A stretch of DNA of 64,000 nucleotides. Origin: Paenilisteria newyorkensis (lineage in GTDB: Bacteria; Bacillota; Bacilli; Lactobacillales; Listeriaceae). The position numbers and the translations under genes are program-made. The notes under the pieces are model-generated. The model searched no databases. It was not told the DNA's origin and worked only from the letters and a program-made list of their open reading frames with translations. The stretch covers positions 26,718 to 90,717 of the forward strand of contig NZ_JNFB01000007.1 of the NCBI RefSeq assembly GCF_000766145.1, in the 5' to 3' direction. Below, one piece after another: positions 51,032-60,650 of the stretch. Positions within the stretch are counted from its first letter, which is position 1. Each line of letters opens with the position of its first letter.

Positions 51032-53899
51032 TTGGAAAAAGATAAAATTGTGATACAAGGCGCGAGAGCCAACAATTTAAAAAATATTGACGTCGAAATT
51101 CCAAGAGATAAGCTTGTTGTCATGACAGGCTTATCTGGTTCGGGAAAATCGTCGCTAGCTTTTGATACCATTTATGCAGAGGGACAACGACGTTACGTGG
51201 AATCGCTATCTTCTTACGCACGCCAATTTTTAGGTCAAATGGACAAGCCAGATGTAGATTTAATAGAAGGTTTATCTCCAGCAATTTCCATTGACCAAAA
51301 AACAACGAGCCGAAATCCGCGATCGACAGTAGGAACGGTAACGGAAATTCATGATTATTTGCGCTTAATGTATGCCCGCGTGGGACATCCAGTTTGCCCG
51401 AATCACGGCATTGAGATTTCATCGCAAACCATTGAACAAATGGTGGATCGTGTTTTAGAGTTGCCAGACAAGACGCGGATTCAAATTTTGGCACCTATTG
51501 TTTCAGGCAAGAAGGGTGCGCACAAGAAGACTCTAGAAGGTATCAAGAAAGAGGGCTATGTCCGCGTTCGCATCGATGGAGACATGTATGATATCGGAGA
51601 CGAAATTGAACTTGAAAAGAACAAAAAACATTCCATTGATATCGTGATTGACCGTATTGTTGTGAAGGAAGGCGTGACCTCTCGTTTGTTTGATTCTATC
51701 GAGTCCGCCTTGAGATTGGCAGATGGTTACGCTGTTGTCGATGTTATTGGTGATAAGGAATTACTATTTAGTGAACATTACGCTTGTCCGTATTGCGGTT
51801 TTTCTGTCGGTGAATTAGAGCCAAGAATGTTCTCGTTCAACAGTCCATTCGGTGCGTGCCCAACATGTGATGGTCTTGGAACGAAGCTCGAAGTAGATAT
51901 CGATACAGTCATTCCAGATATGAGTCTATCGCTTAATGATGGCGCGATTATTCCCTGGAAACCAATCAGCTCGCAATACTATCCAAAAATGCTGGCTGCG
52001 GCTTGTAAAGAGTTCAAGATTGATATGGATACACCATTAGAAGGTTTACCGAAAGAACACTTAGATATCATTCTGAATGGTTCAAATGGCAAAGAATTCT
52101 ATTTCGAATATAAAAATGATTTTGGAATGACGCGCGAAACAAATATACCATTTGAAGGAATTATACCTAATGTGGAGCGCCGCTATCGTGAAACCAGTTC
52201 GGATTTCACGAGAGAACAAATGGCACAATATATGACGGATTTACCATGTCCATCTTGTAAAGGCTATCGTCTTAAAGAAGAAGCATTAGCCGTCAAAATT
52301 AACAAGACGCATCTTGGTGATGTGAGCAATTTCTCCATCATTGAAGCGCTGAACTTTTTCGATGAAGTAACACTATCTGAAAAAGAAACACAGATTGCAA
52401 AGCCGATTTTGAAGGAAGTAAAACAACGCTTAGGATTCTTGAAGAATGTTGGATTGGATTATTTAACATTGAGTCGTGCTGCCGGAACACTTTCGGGAGG
52501 AGAGGCACAACGGATTCGATTAGCGACACAGATTGGCTCACGTTTGACAGGCGTATTGTATATTTTGGACGAGCCTTCGATTGGGCTACATCAGCGTGAT
52601 AATGATCGACTTGTTCATACACTGCAAAGTATGCGAGATATTGGGAATACACTAATTGTAGTGGAGCACGATGAGGATACTATGCTCGCGGCGGACTACC
52701 TAATTGATATCGGACCAGGTGCCGGTGAGCATGGCGGAGAAGTTGTGGCTGCTGGAACACCAGAAGAAGTGCGGAATAATAAGAATTCTATTACTGGAGC
52801 CTATTTATCTGGGAAGAAATTCATTCCGATTCCTTCTGAGCGTCGCAAAGGTAGTGGTAACAAGCTCGAAGTCATCGGAGCCAAGGCGAATAACCTCAAA
52901 AACGTAAGTGCAACCTTCCCATTAGGAACTTTTACATGTGTAACAGGCGTTTCCGGATCAGGGAAAAGTTCGCTAGTTAATGAAGTATTACGCAAAGCTT
53001 TATCCCGTCATATTAACCGGGCGCACGCGAAACCAGGTGAGCACAAAGAGATCAAAGGATTAGAAAATCTAGAGAAAATTATTGATATTGATCAATCACC
53101 AATTGGGCGCACGCCGCGTTCTAATCCAGCCACCTACACAGGCGTATTTGATGATATTCGGGATCTTTTTGCATCCACAAATGAAGCCAAAATTCGTGGC
53201 TATAAAAAAGGTCGCTTTAGCTTCAACGTAAAAGGCGGTCGTTGTGAGGCATGTAAAGGAGATGGTATCATCAAAATAGAGATGCATTTCTTACCCGACG
53301 TGTATGTACCGTGCGAAATTTGTCACGGAAAACGGTATAACAGTGAGACCTTAGATATCCGTTTTAAAGGCAAAAATATCGCAGAAGTACTGAATATGAC
53401 TGTGGAAGAAGGCTTAGAGTTCTTTAAAAACCTTCCTCGTATAAGCCGTAAACTACAAACAATTGTAGATGTAGGGCTCGGATATATACGATTAGGGCAA
53501 CCTGCAACGACACTATCAGGTGGAGAAGCGCAACGTGTGAAACTAGCTTCGGAACTTCACAAACGCAGTAACGGTAAGTCGTTCTATATTTTGGATGAAC
53601 CAACAACTGGTTTGCACGCGGACGATATCGCACGCTTACTAAAAGTACTACAGCGTTTGGTAGATGAAAATGGCGACACTGTTCTGGTTATCGAGCATAA
53701 CTTAGACGTTATAAAACAAGCCGATCACGTCATTGACTTAGGACCAGAAGGCGGAGATGGCGGCGGTCAAATCATTGCGAAAGGTACACCAGAACAAGTC
53801 GCAAAAGTAGCCAAATCCTACACCGGGAAATACCTAAAGCCAATTCTAACTCGCGACAAAGCCAGAATGAAAGAAAAAATAGCAAGCAAAGCAGACTAA
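51032..53899 (+). CDS. uvrA: Excinuclease ABC subunit A
   Basis: 955 aa damage sensor with two ABC ATPase modules. Walker [10 protein letters not shown] near 31-39 and GVSGSGKSS near 640-648; signatures [12 protein letters not shown] and [12 protein letters not shown]. Zinc modules: CPYCG...CPTCDG near 253-280 and CEACKGDG...CEICHG near 736-766. TTG start at 51032, only 6 bases after uvrB. The C-terminus ([13 protein letters not shown]) is typical in length. Confidence 0.98.
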   Translation: MEKDKIVIQGARANNLKNIDVEIPRDKLVVMTGLSGSGKSSLAFDTIYAEGQRRYVESLSSYARQFLGQMDKPDVDLIEGLSPAISIDQKTTSRNPRSTVGTVTEIHDYLRLMYARVGHPVCPNHGIEISSQTIEQMVDRVLELPDKTRIQILAPIVSGKKGAHKKTLEGIKKEGYVRVRIDGDMYDIGDEIELEKNKKHSIDIVIDRIVVKEGVTSRLFDSIESALRLADGYAVVDVIGDKELLFSEHYACPYCGFSVGELEPRMFSFNSPFGACPTCDGLGTKLEVDIDTVIPDMSLSLNDGAIIPWKPISSQYYPKMLAAACKEFKIDMDTPLEGLPKEHLDIILNGSNGKEFYFEYKNDFGMTRETNIPFEGIIPNVERRYRETSSDFTREQMAQYMTDLPCPSCKGYRLKEEALAVKINKTHLGDVSNFSIIEALNFFDEVTLSEKETQIAKPILKEVKQRLGFLKNVGLDYLTLSRAAGTLSGGEAQRIRLATQIGSRLTGVLYILDEPSIGLHQRDNDRLVHTLQSMRDIGNTLIVVEHDEDTMLAADYLIDIGPGAGEHGGEVVAAGTPEEVRNNKNSITGAYLSGKKFIPIPSERRKGSGNKLEVIGAKANNLKNVSATFPLGTFTCVTGVSGSGKSSLVNEVLRKALSRHINRAHAKPGEHKEIKGLENLEKIIDIDQSPIGRTPRSNPATYTGVFDDIRDLFASTNEAKIRGYKKGRFSFNVKGGRCEACKGDGIIKIEMHFLPDVYVPCEICHGKRYNSETLDIRFKGKNIAEVLNMTVEEGLEFFKNLPRISRKLQTIVDVGLGYIRLGQPATTLSGGEAQRVKLASELHKRSNGKSFYILDEPTTGLHADDIARLLKVLQRLVDENGDTVLVIEHNLDVIKQADHVIDLGPEGGDGGGQIIAKGTPEQVAKVAKSYTGKYLKPILTRDKARMKEKIASKAD

Positions 53900-54131
53900 C
53901 AAAGATAAACTCAAACTAATTCTAAATAAGCCGAAGAGCGCCCAACCCTATTTTTTCGGGTAGGACGTAAACGAAGCTTTACACAAATCGAGCGAGAGCG
54001 TTTGTAATATGGGCGTTTCGTGGACTTCTGGCGGGGTATGCTTCGCTTCCAGATTCCACGAAACGCCCGAATTGCGAATGCTTGCCGCCGATTTTTTTTG
54101 CGTATACACTAAATCCAAAGTGACAAAAGTC
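53900..54131. ncRNA. Multi-stem structured element after uvrA
   Basis: No gene. A 14-bp perfect stem (54011-54024 with 54055-54068, starting GGGCGTTTCG) holds an inner TCTGG/CCAGA helix. Upstream are CCTA/TAGG (53947-53950 with 53961-53964) and ACAAA/TTTGT (53982-53986 with 54001-54005). CGCCCA at 53939-53944 could pair with TGGGCG at 54010-54015, which competes with the main stem. A T8 run (54091-54098) lies 22 bases past the main stem. Could be the uvrA terminator region, an sRNA or a mobile palindromic repeat. Confidence 0.5.
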
Positions 54132-54156
54132 TAAAGAAATAATCATACTCTGGTTG

Positions 54157-54184
54157 TATGACAGAAATGGTCTTGTCGGTCATA
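54157..54184. promoter_or_regulatory. Operator-like inverted repeat before the DUF4097 gene
   Basis: TATGAC (54157-54162) and GTCATA (54179-54184), arms 22 bp apart centre to centre (two helical turns). This suits a response-regulator dimer; in Listeria this locus is known to respond to LiaR. The link to LiaR is inference, as the sequence does not closely match the LiaR consensus I remember. Confidence 0.35.
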
Positions 54185-54268
54185 ATAGAGTTATCAGTTT
54201 AGAAGCCAAGCATTTATTTTACAAATACTTAATGGATATCGCTATATTTCCACGAGGAGGAAAAAAAC

Positions 54269-55492
54269 ATGGAAAACGAACGCAAACGAATTTTAGAACT
54301 AGTGAAACAAGGTATTATCTCTACGGAAGAAGCGCTAACGTTACTTGAAAATATTTCAAAAAAAGAAGGCAAAAGTGCAGCAGCGGAGGATATCCGCTCT
54401 TCGGAAACAGTGGAAGACGTGCAAGAAGAGATCGTTAAAGAAGAATACGATTATTCGCAAGGTTGGAATACGAAAGAAAATCCATACCGTGGTGGTGCTT
54501 CTTACAAGAAACGCCCGCAGCCGAAACAAAAACCAGAAGCTGGTCAAGAGAAACAACAAGATACTGGTCGCCAAATCATGGATGAGCTTTCTCAAGCAGG
54601 AGAAAAGTTCGGTAAATTCTTGAATAGTGCTTTTGAGCAAGTGAAGGATATGCCGATTCCGTTCTTGACGTCGACGAAATTAGAACGTGATTTTGTTTAC
54701 CATGATACAACTTTATCGATTTTAGAGTTCGAAATTGCGAATGGTAATGTGGAATTCAAGACGTGGGACAGCAATGATGTGAAGGTGCACGCGAATATCA
54801 AGCTTTTCAAAGAGTATCCAGAAGACGAAGCATTGCAAATTTTCTTTGACAAAACGACATTACGTGTGGATGAAGAGACTTTGCGCTTCCAATCACCATC
54901 TAAACAAGTGGTAACGAACTTGACGATTTACTTGCCAGAGCGCGAATATGATTATGTATCGATCAAGATTTTGAATGGTAATCTTCATATTGAAGGGTTG
55001 ACAGGTCGCGATATGTTCGCCAAAACAACGAATGGTAATATCAGTGTTGGTACGTTGAATACGACGCTAACAGAGATCGAATCTATCAATGGAAATGTTC
55101 GTGTAAATAGTGGTACGGTGCGTGATTTATCGCTAAAAACATTCCACGGCAACGTTTCTGCTAAAGGTGCATTTGACTCAACGAACCTGCAAACGAAAAC
55201 AGGAAACATCTCATTCACATTGACGAACCATGATTCTAGCTTCTTGAAAACAAAAACTGGTGTTGGTAACATCGATGTTCAAGTGCCAAGCGAGCTAGGT
55301 GTGGATGGTAAATTGCATACGAATCTAGGTAAGATTAACCTTGGAATCTCGGATGCTGATGTGCTTGATGAAACATCTGACTCTGTTAACAAAACAATTC
55401 TTTTCACAAAATTACCAAAATCAAATGAAGCTGTTTTGAAAATCGAAGCAGAAGCAACGACTGGTAACGTGAGAGTAAAAGACGTGAAGTAA
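54269..55492 (+). CDS. DUF4097 (YvlB-like) envelope-stress protein
   Basis: 407 aa. A short N-terminal helical domain (about 1-30; RKRILELVKQGIISTEEALTLLE) is typical of YvlB. A charged, proline-containing linker (about 35-110) follows. The rest is a beta-helix DUF4097 domain (about 145-407) with repeated GN turns: EIANGNVEFKTWD, ILNGNLHIEGL, TTNGNISVGTL, SINGNVRVNSG, TKTGNISFTL. No signal peptide, so cytoplasmic. Belongs to the LiaR-responsive yvl-like set in Listeria (established there). GAGGAGG before the ATG. Confidence 0.85.
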   Translation: MENERKRILELVKQGIISTEEALTLLENISKKEGKSAAAEDIRSSETVEDVQEEIVKEEYDYSQGWNTKENPYRGGASYKKRPQPKQKPEAGQEKQQDTGRQIMDELSQAGEKFGKFLNSAFEQVKDMPIPFLTSTKLERDFVYHDTTLSILEFEIANGNVEFKTWDSNDVKVHANIKLFKEYPEDEALQIFFDKTTLRVDEETLRFQSPSKQVVTNLTIYLPEREYDYVSIKILNGNLHIEGLTGRDMFAKTTNGNISVGTLNTTLTEIESINGNVRVNSGTVRDLSLKTFHGNVSAKGAFDSTNLQTKTGNISFTLTNHDSSFLKTKTGVGNIDVQVPSELGVDGKLHTNLGKINLGISDADVLDETSDSVNKTILFTKLPKSNEAVLKIEAEATTGNVRVKDVK

Positions 55493-55497
55493 GATGG

Positions 55498-55525
55498 CGC
55501 GCTATCGCTTTCGAGGGATAGCGCG
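55498..55525 (+). other. GC-rich hairpin between DUF4097 and PspC-DUF4097 genes
   Basis: CGCGCTATC (55498-55506) pairs perfectly with GATAGCGCG (55517-55525). No U-tract follows, so it is probably a transcript-internal stabiliser or processing site, not a terminator. Confidence 0.5.
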
Positions 55526-55560
55526 ACTGGTTACATATTTATGAATGAAAGGAAGGAACA

Positions 55561-56850
55561 ATGATGGACAAAAAATTAAGGAGATCCAGATCAGATCGTA
55601 AAATAGGCGGGGTTTTTGGTGGATTATCCGAATATCTCGGTATCGACGCCAACGTTTTACGTATTATCTATGTTGTACTTATTATTATTTCTTGGAAAAC
55701 GATGATCGGGGTTATTGCTTATATTATTGCCTTGTTTATCATCCCTTCCGAAGATACAAGCTACGATGAAGTGATCGATCGACATAACCAAAAAATGAAA
55801 GATAAATACGATCGCCACGAAAGAAAAATGCAATCAAAAAGCGAGCGCATCAAACAAGCGCAAGCGACACACTCAGAACGCGCAAAAGAAATGCAACAAC
55901 GCCATATCGAGCGTGCTAGAGAAATGCGCGGACGCCACGGACAACATCGCCAAAACCGCATGAATCAGCGTATGAATATGGAGAATAATATCCACGGCAA
56001 TCAAAAGACTGCGCGTCCAAGACCAATTCGTGAATTTGAGTTTAACAATACGACTTTCCGCACGATGGAATTAAAAATCGCAACTGGTGACATCATTATT
56101 CGTGCTTGGGACAAAGATGACGTGAAGATGCGCACGGTACTTTCTGTGCACAATAAGGCTAGAGCAGTCCAACAACTGAGCGAAGAGAAACTGTGGGATT
56201 ATTTCTTTAGCCAAACAACGCTTGATATGTCTAATGACCGTTTTGTTTTTGAATCGAAGAATGATGCATTGAAAACAGATATCGTGTTGACTATTCCAAA
56301 ACGGACCTATGAGCAAGTGAGAATTCAATTGTTGAATGGTAACTTGAAATATGACGATATGGAAGTTGACGATAGCACGCTAAAAGTCCGTCATGGTGAT
56401 ATTAGATCAACTGGAACGGCAGGTAAATTCCTCGTTGCTAGCACGGAGGACGGCGAAATTCTATTCAAGAGCGGTAAAGTTGAAAACATCGATTTGCATA
56501 CGACAAAAGGAGATATCTCTATTACAGGAGATTTCCAAACAACCGTTGCCGTTGCTGAACATGGTGATGTAGGCTATATTCTTCAAAATGATCAAGCAAC
56601 AGCAGCCGACTTGAAGGCGCCTCACGGTGATCTTCGTATCCAAATTCCAGCAACATGGAATGTGAATGGGACACTTGGAACGAAACGCGAAAAAATCTAT
56701 TTTGACCTAAAAAATGCAAAAGTCTGGGATGAGTCTAATAAGTCCCTTGTGTTCACGCAAAATTCAGAAGAGATGAGTGTCGCAACATTGCAAGCCGCAG
56801 TGGACAACGGCATCATTAAAATTACCGAATTAGAAGAAAAACAAGTATAA
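55561..56850 (+). CDS. PspC-DUF4097 fusion protein
   Basis: 429 aa. The N-terminal PspC domain (about 4-64; RSRSDRKIGGVFGGLSEYLG, then a membrane helix near 35-62) is fused to a strongly basic, Gln/Arg/His-rich helical linker (about 75-145). A DUF4097 beta-helix (about 155-429) follows with the same repeat style as the preceding protein. It probably anchors a DUF4097 platform to the membrane. Two adjacent ATGs (55561 and 55564) follow GGAAGGAA. Confidence 0.85.
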   Translation: MMDKKLRRSRSDRKIGGVFGGLSEYLGIDANVLRIIYVVLIIISWKTMIGVIAYIIALFIIPSEDTSYDEVIDRHNQKMKDKYDRHERKMQSKSERIKQAQATHSERAKEMQQRHIERAREMRGRHGQHRQNRMNQRMNMENNIHGNQKTARPRPIREFEFNNTTFRTMELKIATGDIIIRAWDKDDVKMRTVLSVHNKARAVQQLSEEKLWDYFFSQTTLDMSNDRFVFESKNDALKTDIVLTIPKRTYEQVRIQLLNGNLKYDDMEVDDSTLKVRHGDIRSTGTAGKFLVASTEDGEILFKSGKVENIDLHTTKGDISITGDFQTTVAVAEHGDVGYILQNDQATAADLKAPHGDLRIQIPATWNVNGTLGTKREKIYFDLKNAKVWDESNKSLVFTQNSEEMSVATLQAAVDNGIIKITELEEKQV

Positions 56851-56871
56851 TCTATCTTAGGAGGAACTAAC

Positions 56872-57063
56872 ATGAGAAAATTAACGAAATCATCATCACA
56901 AAAAATGCTAGCAGGTGTATGTGGCGGAATTGCTGAATACTTCGGATGGGACGTTACGCTGGTTCGTATTGGTTGGGCATTATTAACCCTATTTTTCGGA
57001 ACAGGAATACTCATCTATATTATTTTAGCCATTCTTATGCCAGCTAATTCAAGTTGGGAGTGA
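56872..57063 (+). CDS. Small PspC-domain membrane protein (YvlC-like)
   Basis: 63 aa, essentially one PspC domain. KMLAGVCGGIAEYFGWDVTLVRIGWALLTLF is followed by a second hydrophobic helix (about 42-58). Paralogue of the N-terminus of the preceding protein. Part of the phage-shock/Lia type envelope stress response. Ribosome site TAGGAGG. Confidence 0.9.
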   Translation: MRKLTKSSSQKMLAGVCGGIAEYFGWDVTLVRIGWALLTLFFGTGILIYIILAILMPANSSWE

Positions 57064-57072
57064 TCCAAGTAA

Positions 57073-57426
57073 ATGCGTTGGATAGCAGGAGTTTTAATTA
57101 ATGCGATATTATTTGTCGCTCTATCTGGATTCTTTGAAAGTTTCCATGTAGAAGGATTTACAGGTGCGGTGATTGCAAGTTTTGTATTGGCGATTTTGAA
57201 TATGTTGGTGAGACCGATTCTCCTCATTTTGACATTGCCGATCAATATTTTCACACTTGGGTTATTTACTTTCGTCGTGAACGCGATGATGCTAGAATTA
57301 ACGTCATTCTTCCTAGATTCGTACATTCAAATTGAGACTTTTGGGACGGCATTATTAATTGCGTTACTGATGTCGCTTGCCAATATGGTTATCAATTCGG
57401 TACTTTGGAGTAAAGAACCACGATGA
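57073..57426 (+). CDS. YvlD-like phage holin family 4 protein
   Basis: 117 aa with four membrane helices (about 4-18, 27-45, 50-75, 90-112). The NMLVRPILLILTLPINIFTLGLFTFVVNA stretch is characteristic of the YvlD/holin-4 superfamily. Last gene of the yvlBCD-like set, 9 bases after the PspC gene. Function unknown. Confidence 0.87.
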   Translation: MRWIAGVLINAILFVALSGFFESFHVEGFTGAVIASFVLAILNMLVRPILLILTLPINIFTLGLFTFVVNAMMLELTSFFLDSYIQIETFGTALLIALLMSLANMVINSVLWSKEPR

Positions 57427-57429
57427 GAT

Positions 57430-57491
57430 GAGACCTCGAAATAGCAGGACTTCGCTAAATGAAGAATCGCTTCCTTTCGGGGTTTCTTTTC
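57430..57491 (+). terminator. Terminator after yvlD-like gene
   Basis: GAGACCTCGAAA (57430-57441) pairs with TTTCGGGGTTTC (57475-57486) with two wobbles. An inner CTTC/GAAG helix closes the long loop; TTTT follows. Confidence 0.7.
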
Positions 57492-57528
57492 GTATGTACA
57501 AAAATAGGTAGCCTTAAAAATGAGAAAG

Positions 57529-57537
57529 TGCTAAAAT
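57529..57537 (+). promoter_or_regulatory. Extended -10 promoter of hprK operon
   Basis: TGCTAAAAT (hexamer 57532-57537), about 85 bases before hprK; -35 not clear. Confidence 0.45.
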
Positions 57538-57622
57538 GAGATATAGATTGCAGACAAAAAGGATTGGCGGGATTGGGCTGTGTTTTGAGCTTTGTGCCTG
57601 TTGACTTAATGGAGGTACTTTC

Positions 57623-58561
57623 ATGACAAAATCAGTAACGGTGAAAGATTTAATGGAACGTCTAAATTTGGAATTGATTTGTGGGGAAGAGGGATTGGAA
57701 CGACCAATCTTGACGAGTGACTTATCACGCCCAGGCTTAGAATTAACAGGCTTCTTTTCTTATTACCCGGAGGATCGGGTGCAGCTTTTTGGAATGACGG
57801 AGATTTCTTTTTCGGAAGGGATGTCGAGTGATGAGTGTTTGAAACGGTTCCGCCAAATGTGTACGAATCGGACGCCGGCATTTGTTGTGTCGCGCCATTT
57901 GGAAGCGCCGAAAGAGTTGGTGCAAGCGGCGACGGAAGCTAAGATACCTGTTTTGCGTTCGAAACTGAAGACGACGCGTTTGTCGGTATATGTGACGAAT
58001 TATTTGGAAAGTAGATTGGCACCTGTGATTTCGATGCATGGTGTGCTGGTCGATATTTATGGCCTCGGTGTGATGATTATGGGGTCAAGTGGTGTCGGTA
58101 AAAGTGAGACGGCGCTTGAGCTTGTGAAGCGTGGACATCGGCTGGTTGCGGATGATAATGTGGAGATCAGACAGGAAGATGAGTTGACGCTTATTGGACA
58201 GTCGCCGCCGATTATCGAGCATCTTCTGGAGATTCGCGGTTTAGGAATTATTAACGTGATGACGCTATTTGGTGCTGGTGCTGTGCGTTCTAGCAAGAAA
58301 ATTACGATTGTGGTTCACCTTGAAAGTTGGGATCCAGACAAGCATTATGACCGCGTTGGATTGGATGAAGAGAAGATTCGAATTTTTGATATTGATGTGC
58401 CAAAAATTACGGTACCGGTTCGTCCAGGGCGTAACTTGGCGGTTATTATTGAAGTTGCGGCAATGAATTTCCGCTTGAAAAACATGGGGTACAATGCAGC
58501 AGAGCGCTTCACACAAGATTTAAATAACCTTATTGGTCAAAATAGTAGTATGACAGATTGA
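57623..58561 (+). CDS. hprK: HPr kinase/phosphorylase
   Basis: 312 aa. Phosphorylates or dephosphorylates Ser46 of HPr and so controls CcpA-dependent carbon repression. N-terminal domain 1-125; catalytic His139 in ISMHGVLVD; Walker A GSSGVGKS at 154-161; family signature [20 protein letters not shown] near 201-220. Heads the hprK-lgt-ppaX operon. GGAGGT 8 bases before the ATG. Confidence 0.97.
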   Translation: MTKSVTVKDLMERLNLELICGEEGLERPILTSDLSRPGLELTGFFSYYPEDRVQLFGMTEISFSEGMSSDECLKRFRQMCTNRTPAFVVSRHLEAPKELVQAATEAKIPVLRSKLKTTRLSVYVTNYLESRLAPVISMHGVLVDIYGLGVMIMGSSGVGKSETALELVKRGHRLVADDNVEIRQEDELTLIGQSPPIIEHLLEIRGLGIINVMTLFGAGAVRSSKKITIVVHLESWDPDKHYDRVGLDEEKIRIFDIDVPKITVPVRPGRNLAVIIEVAAMNFRLKNMGYNAAERFTQDLNNLIGQNSSMTD

Positions 58562-58588
58562 GGCTAGTCTGTTTTAGAAAGTAGGGGC

Positions 58589-59425
58589 ATGATGAACTTG
58601 AATTTTGCGGCGCTGGATCCAGTGGCCATTCAATTAGGTGGAATATCGATACGCTGGTACGGTGTTATTATTGCGACGGCTGTTGTGGTGGCGCTACTTA
58701 TTGCGTTACAGGAAGCGACGAAACGCAATGTAGATAAAGAAATATTGGTGGATTTGCTTATTTGGGCGATTCCGATTGCGATTATCAGTGCGCGTATTTA
58801 TTATGTGTTGTTTGAGTGGAGTTATTACAAGGATCATTTGAACGAGATTATCAAAATTTGGCATGGCGGGATTGCGATTCATGGGGCGTTGATTGGTTCT
58901 GTGTTGACCGCGATTATCTTTTCTCGCATTAAGAAAGTTTCGTTTTGGCAGTTGGCGGATATTGTAGCGCCGAGTTTGATTATTGCGCAAGCGATTGGAC
59001 GTTGGGGCAATTTTATGAATCAAGAGGCTCATGGTGGGCCAACGACGCGTGCTTTTTTAGAGAGTTTGCATTTGCCTGATTTTATTATTAATCAGATGTA
59101 TATTGATGGTGTGTATTATCAGCCGACGTTTTTATATGAGTCGATTTGGAATGTGATTGGCTTTATCGTGTTGCTGGTATTGCGTCGGACGCGAATTTTG
59201 CGTGGGGAACTGTTCTTGTCTTATGTTATTTGGTATTCGGTTGGGCGCTATTTTATCGAAGGTTTGCGGACGGATAGTTTGATGTTGACGGATACGCTTC
59301 GGATGGCGCAGTTTATTTCGATTGTGCTTGTGGCGCTTTCAGTGGCATTGATTGCTTATTTCCGCGTGAAGCGTGATCGCCCGTATTATTTGGAAGATAA
59401 GTATGGTATCGCGAAGAAGAAATAG
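58589..59425 (+). CDS. lgt: Prolipoprotein diacylglyceryl transferase
   Basis: 278 aa, seven membrane helices. Transfers diacylglycerol from phosphatidylglycerol to the lipobox cysteine of prolipoproteins such as PstS. Key segments: [12 protein letters not shown] (active-site His region), the signature [14 protein letters not shown] near 143-156 and [14 protein letters not shown]. Start at ATG 58589 or the adjacent ATG 58592, after GTAGGGG. Confidence 0.96.
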   Translation: MMNLNFAALDPVAIQLGGISIRWYGVIIATAVVVALLIALQEATKRNVDKEILVDLLIWAIPIAIISARIYYVLFEWSYYKDHLNEIIKIWHGGIAIHGALIGSVLTAIIFSRIKKVSFWQLADIVAPSLIIAQAIGRWGNFMNQEAHGGPTTRAFLESLHLPDFIINQMYIDGVYYQPTFLYESIWNVIGFIVLLVLRRTRILRGELFLSYVIWYSVGRYFIEGLRTDSLMLTDTLRMAQFISIVLVALSVALIAYFRVKRDRPYYLEDKYGIAKKK

Positions 59426-59446
59426 GGTTTTAGAGAGGAAGTACAC

Positions 59447-60097
59447 ATGACTGGGAAAATTACGACATTGTTGTTTGACTTAGACGGGACTTTGATTAAT
59501 ACGAATGAATTGATTATTAAAACGTTTCAACATACGCTGGGGGCTTATTTTCCGGAGCGGACGTATGAGCGTGAAGATATTTTGCCGTTTATTGGGCCTT
59601 CGTTGATTGATACGTTTACTGGGCTTGATCCGGAGCGTGCGCAGGAGATGGTGGATCATTATCGGGCGTTTAATAAATTGCATCATGATGAATTAATTTT
59701 GGAGTATGATGGGGTTTATGAGGCGATTAGAGCGCTGTATGAGGAAGATTATAAATTGGCGATTGTGTCCACTAAGATGTACGATATGATTCTTAAAGGG
59801 CTCAAGACGACTGGTTTGGATAAGTATTTCCAAGTGGTGATTGGTCTGGATCAAGTGGCGTCGCCGAAACCGGATCCGGAAGGAATTAATATGGCGCTGA
59901 AATTGCTGAATTCGACGGCGGATGAGGCGATTATGGTTGGCGATAATTATCATGATATTGAAGCGGCACATAATGCGAACGTGAAAAGTGCTGGTGTTTC
60001 TTGGGCCATTCGTGGTGCGGATTATTTAAGAGGTTATGATCCAACGTACATTTTGGAATCGATGGGCGATCTTTTGGATATCGTGAGGGAAGATTAG
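59447..60097 (+). CDS. ppaX: Pyrophosphatase PpaX (HAD family)
   Basis: 216 aa. HAD motif [10 protein letters not shown] at 11-19, motif II STKM, motif [11 protein letters not shown], motif [13 protein letters not shown]. PpaX removes the pyrophosphate produced when HprK dephosphorylates P-Ser-HPr, which explains its place behind hprK. Its stop overlaps the next start by one base. Confidence 0.92.
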   Translation: MTGKITTLLFDLDGTLINTNELIIKTFQHTLGAYFPERTYEREDILPFIGPSLIDTFTGLDPERAQEMVDHYRAFNKLHHDELILEYDGVYEAIRALYEEDYKLAIVSTKMYDMILKGLKTTGLDKYFQVVIGLDQVASPKPDPEGINMALKLLNSTADEAIMVGDNYHDIEAAHNANVKSAGVSWAIRGADYLRGYDPTYILESMGDLLDIVRED

Positions 60098-60585
60098 TGC
60101 GCCGAACGAAACGGTTTGAGACGAAGAATGGTGTTAATCCGCTTTGGAATGTATATAAAACCGTGTCGTTTGGCCGTACGTTGAAGAATACGCTTGTGAT
60201 TGAATGCGGGCGTATTTTTCCTTTTATGCGCGGAAAACGGTGGCTTTACCGGCATGGATTGGGAATGAAGATTGGTGAGAATACATCGATTGCTTATAAA
60301 GTGACGGTGGATCTTTTTTATCCGGAGAAAATTACGATTGGGCGGAATTCGGTGATTGGCTTTAATACGACGATTTTGACGCATGAGTATTTGATTCAGG
60401 AGTACCGGATTGGTGAGGTCGTGATTGGTGACGAGGTTATGATTGGCGCGAATGTGACGATTTTGCCGGGTGTTAGTATCGGCGATGGTGCTGTAGTTGG
60501 TGCTGGTGCGGTCGTTTCGAAGGATGTCCCAGCGCGGAGTTTTGCCAGAGGAAATCCGATTGTTATTAGTGAATTAGAAAAGTAA
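60097..60585 (+). CDS. Left-handed beta-helix acyltransferase (YvoF-like)
   Basis: 162 aa hexapeptide-repeat protein. Repeats run through about 62-155 (ISIGRNSVIG-type turns, VVIGDEVMIGANVTILPGVSIGDGAVVGAGAVVSKDV), ending with the acetyl-CoA-site ARGNPI motif. The acceptor is unknown; such enzymes often O-acetylate sugars. GTG start at 60097 shared with the end of ppaX. Same order as yvoF in Bacillus. Confidence 0.85.
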   Translation: MRRTKRFETKNGVNPLWNVYKTVSFGRTLKNTLVIECGRIFPFMRGKRWLYRHGLGMKIGENTSIAYKVTVDLFYPEKITIGRNSVIGFNTTILTHEYLIQEYRIGEVVIGDEVMIGANVTILPGVSIGDGAVVGAGAVVSKDVPARSFARGNPIVISELEK

Positions 60586-60607
60586 CGCCCCTTATTGTCT
60601 CATTTTA

Positions 60608-60616
60608 TGGTATACT
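60608..60616 (+). promoter_or_regulatory. Extended -10 promoter of the TPR gene
   Basis: TGGTATACT (hexamer 60611-60616) 35 bases before the TPR gene; no clear -35. Confidence 0.45.
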
Positions 60617-60650
60617 CAACTTACTTGGAAAATGCGCGGAGGTTAAAAAT

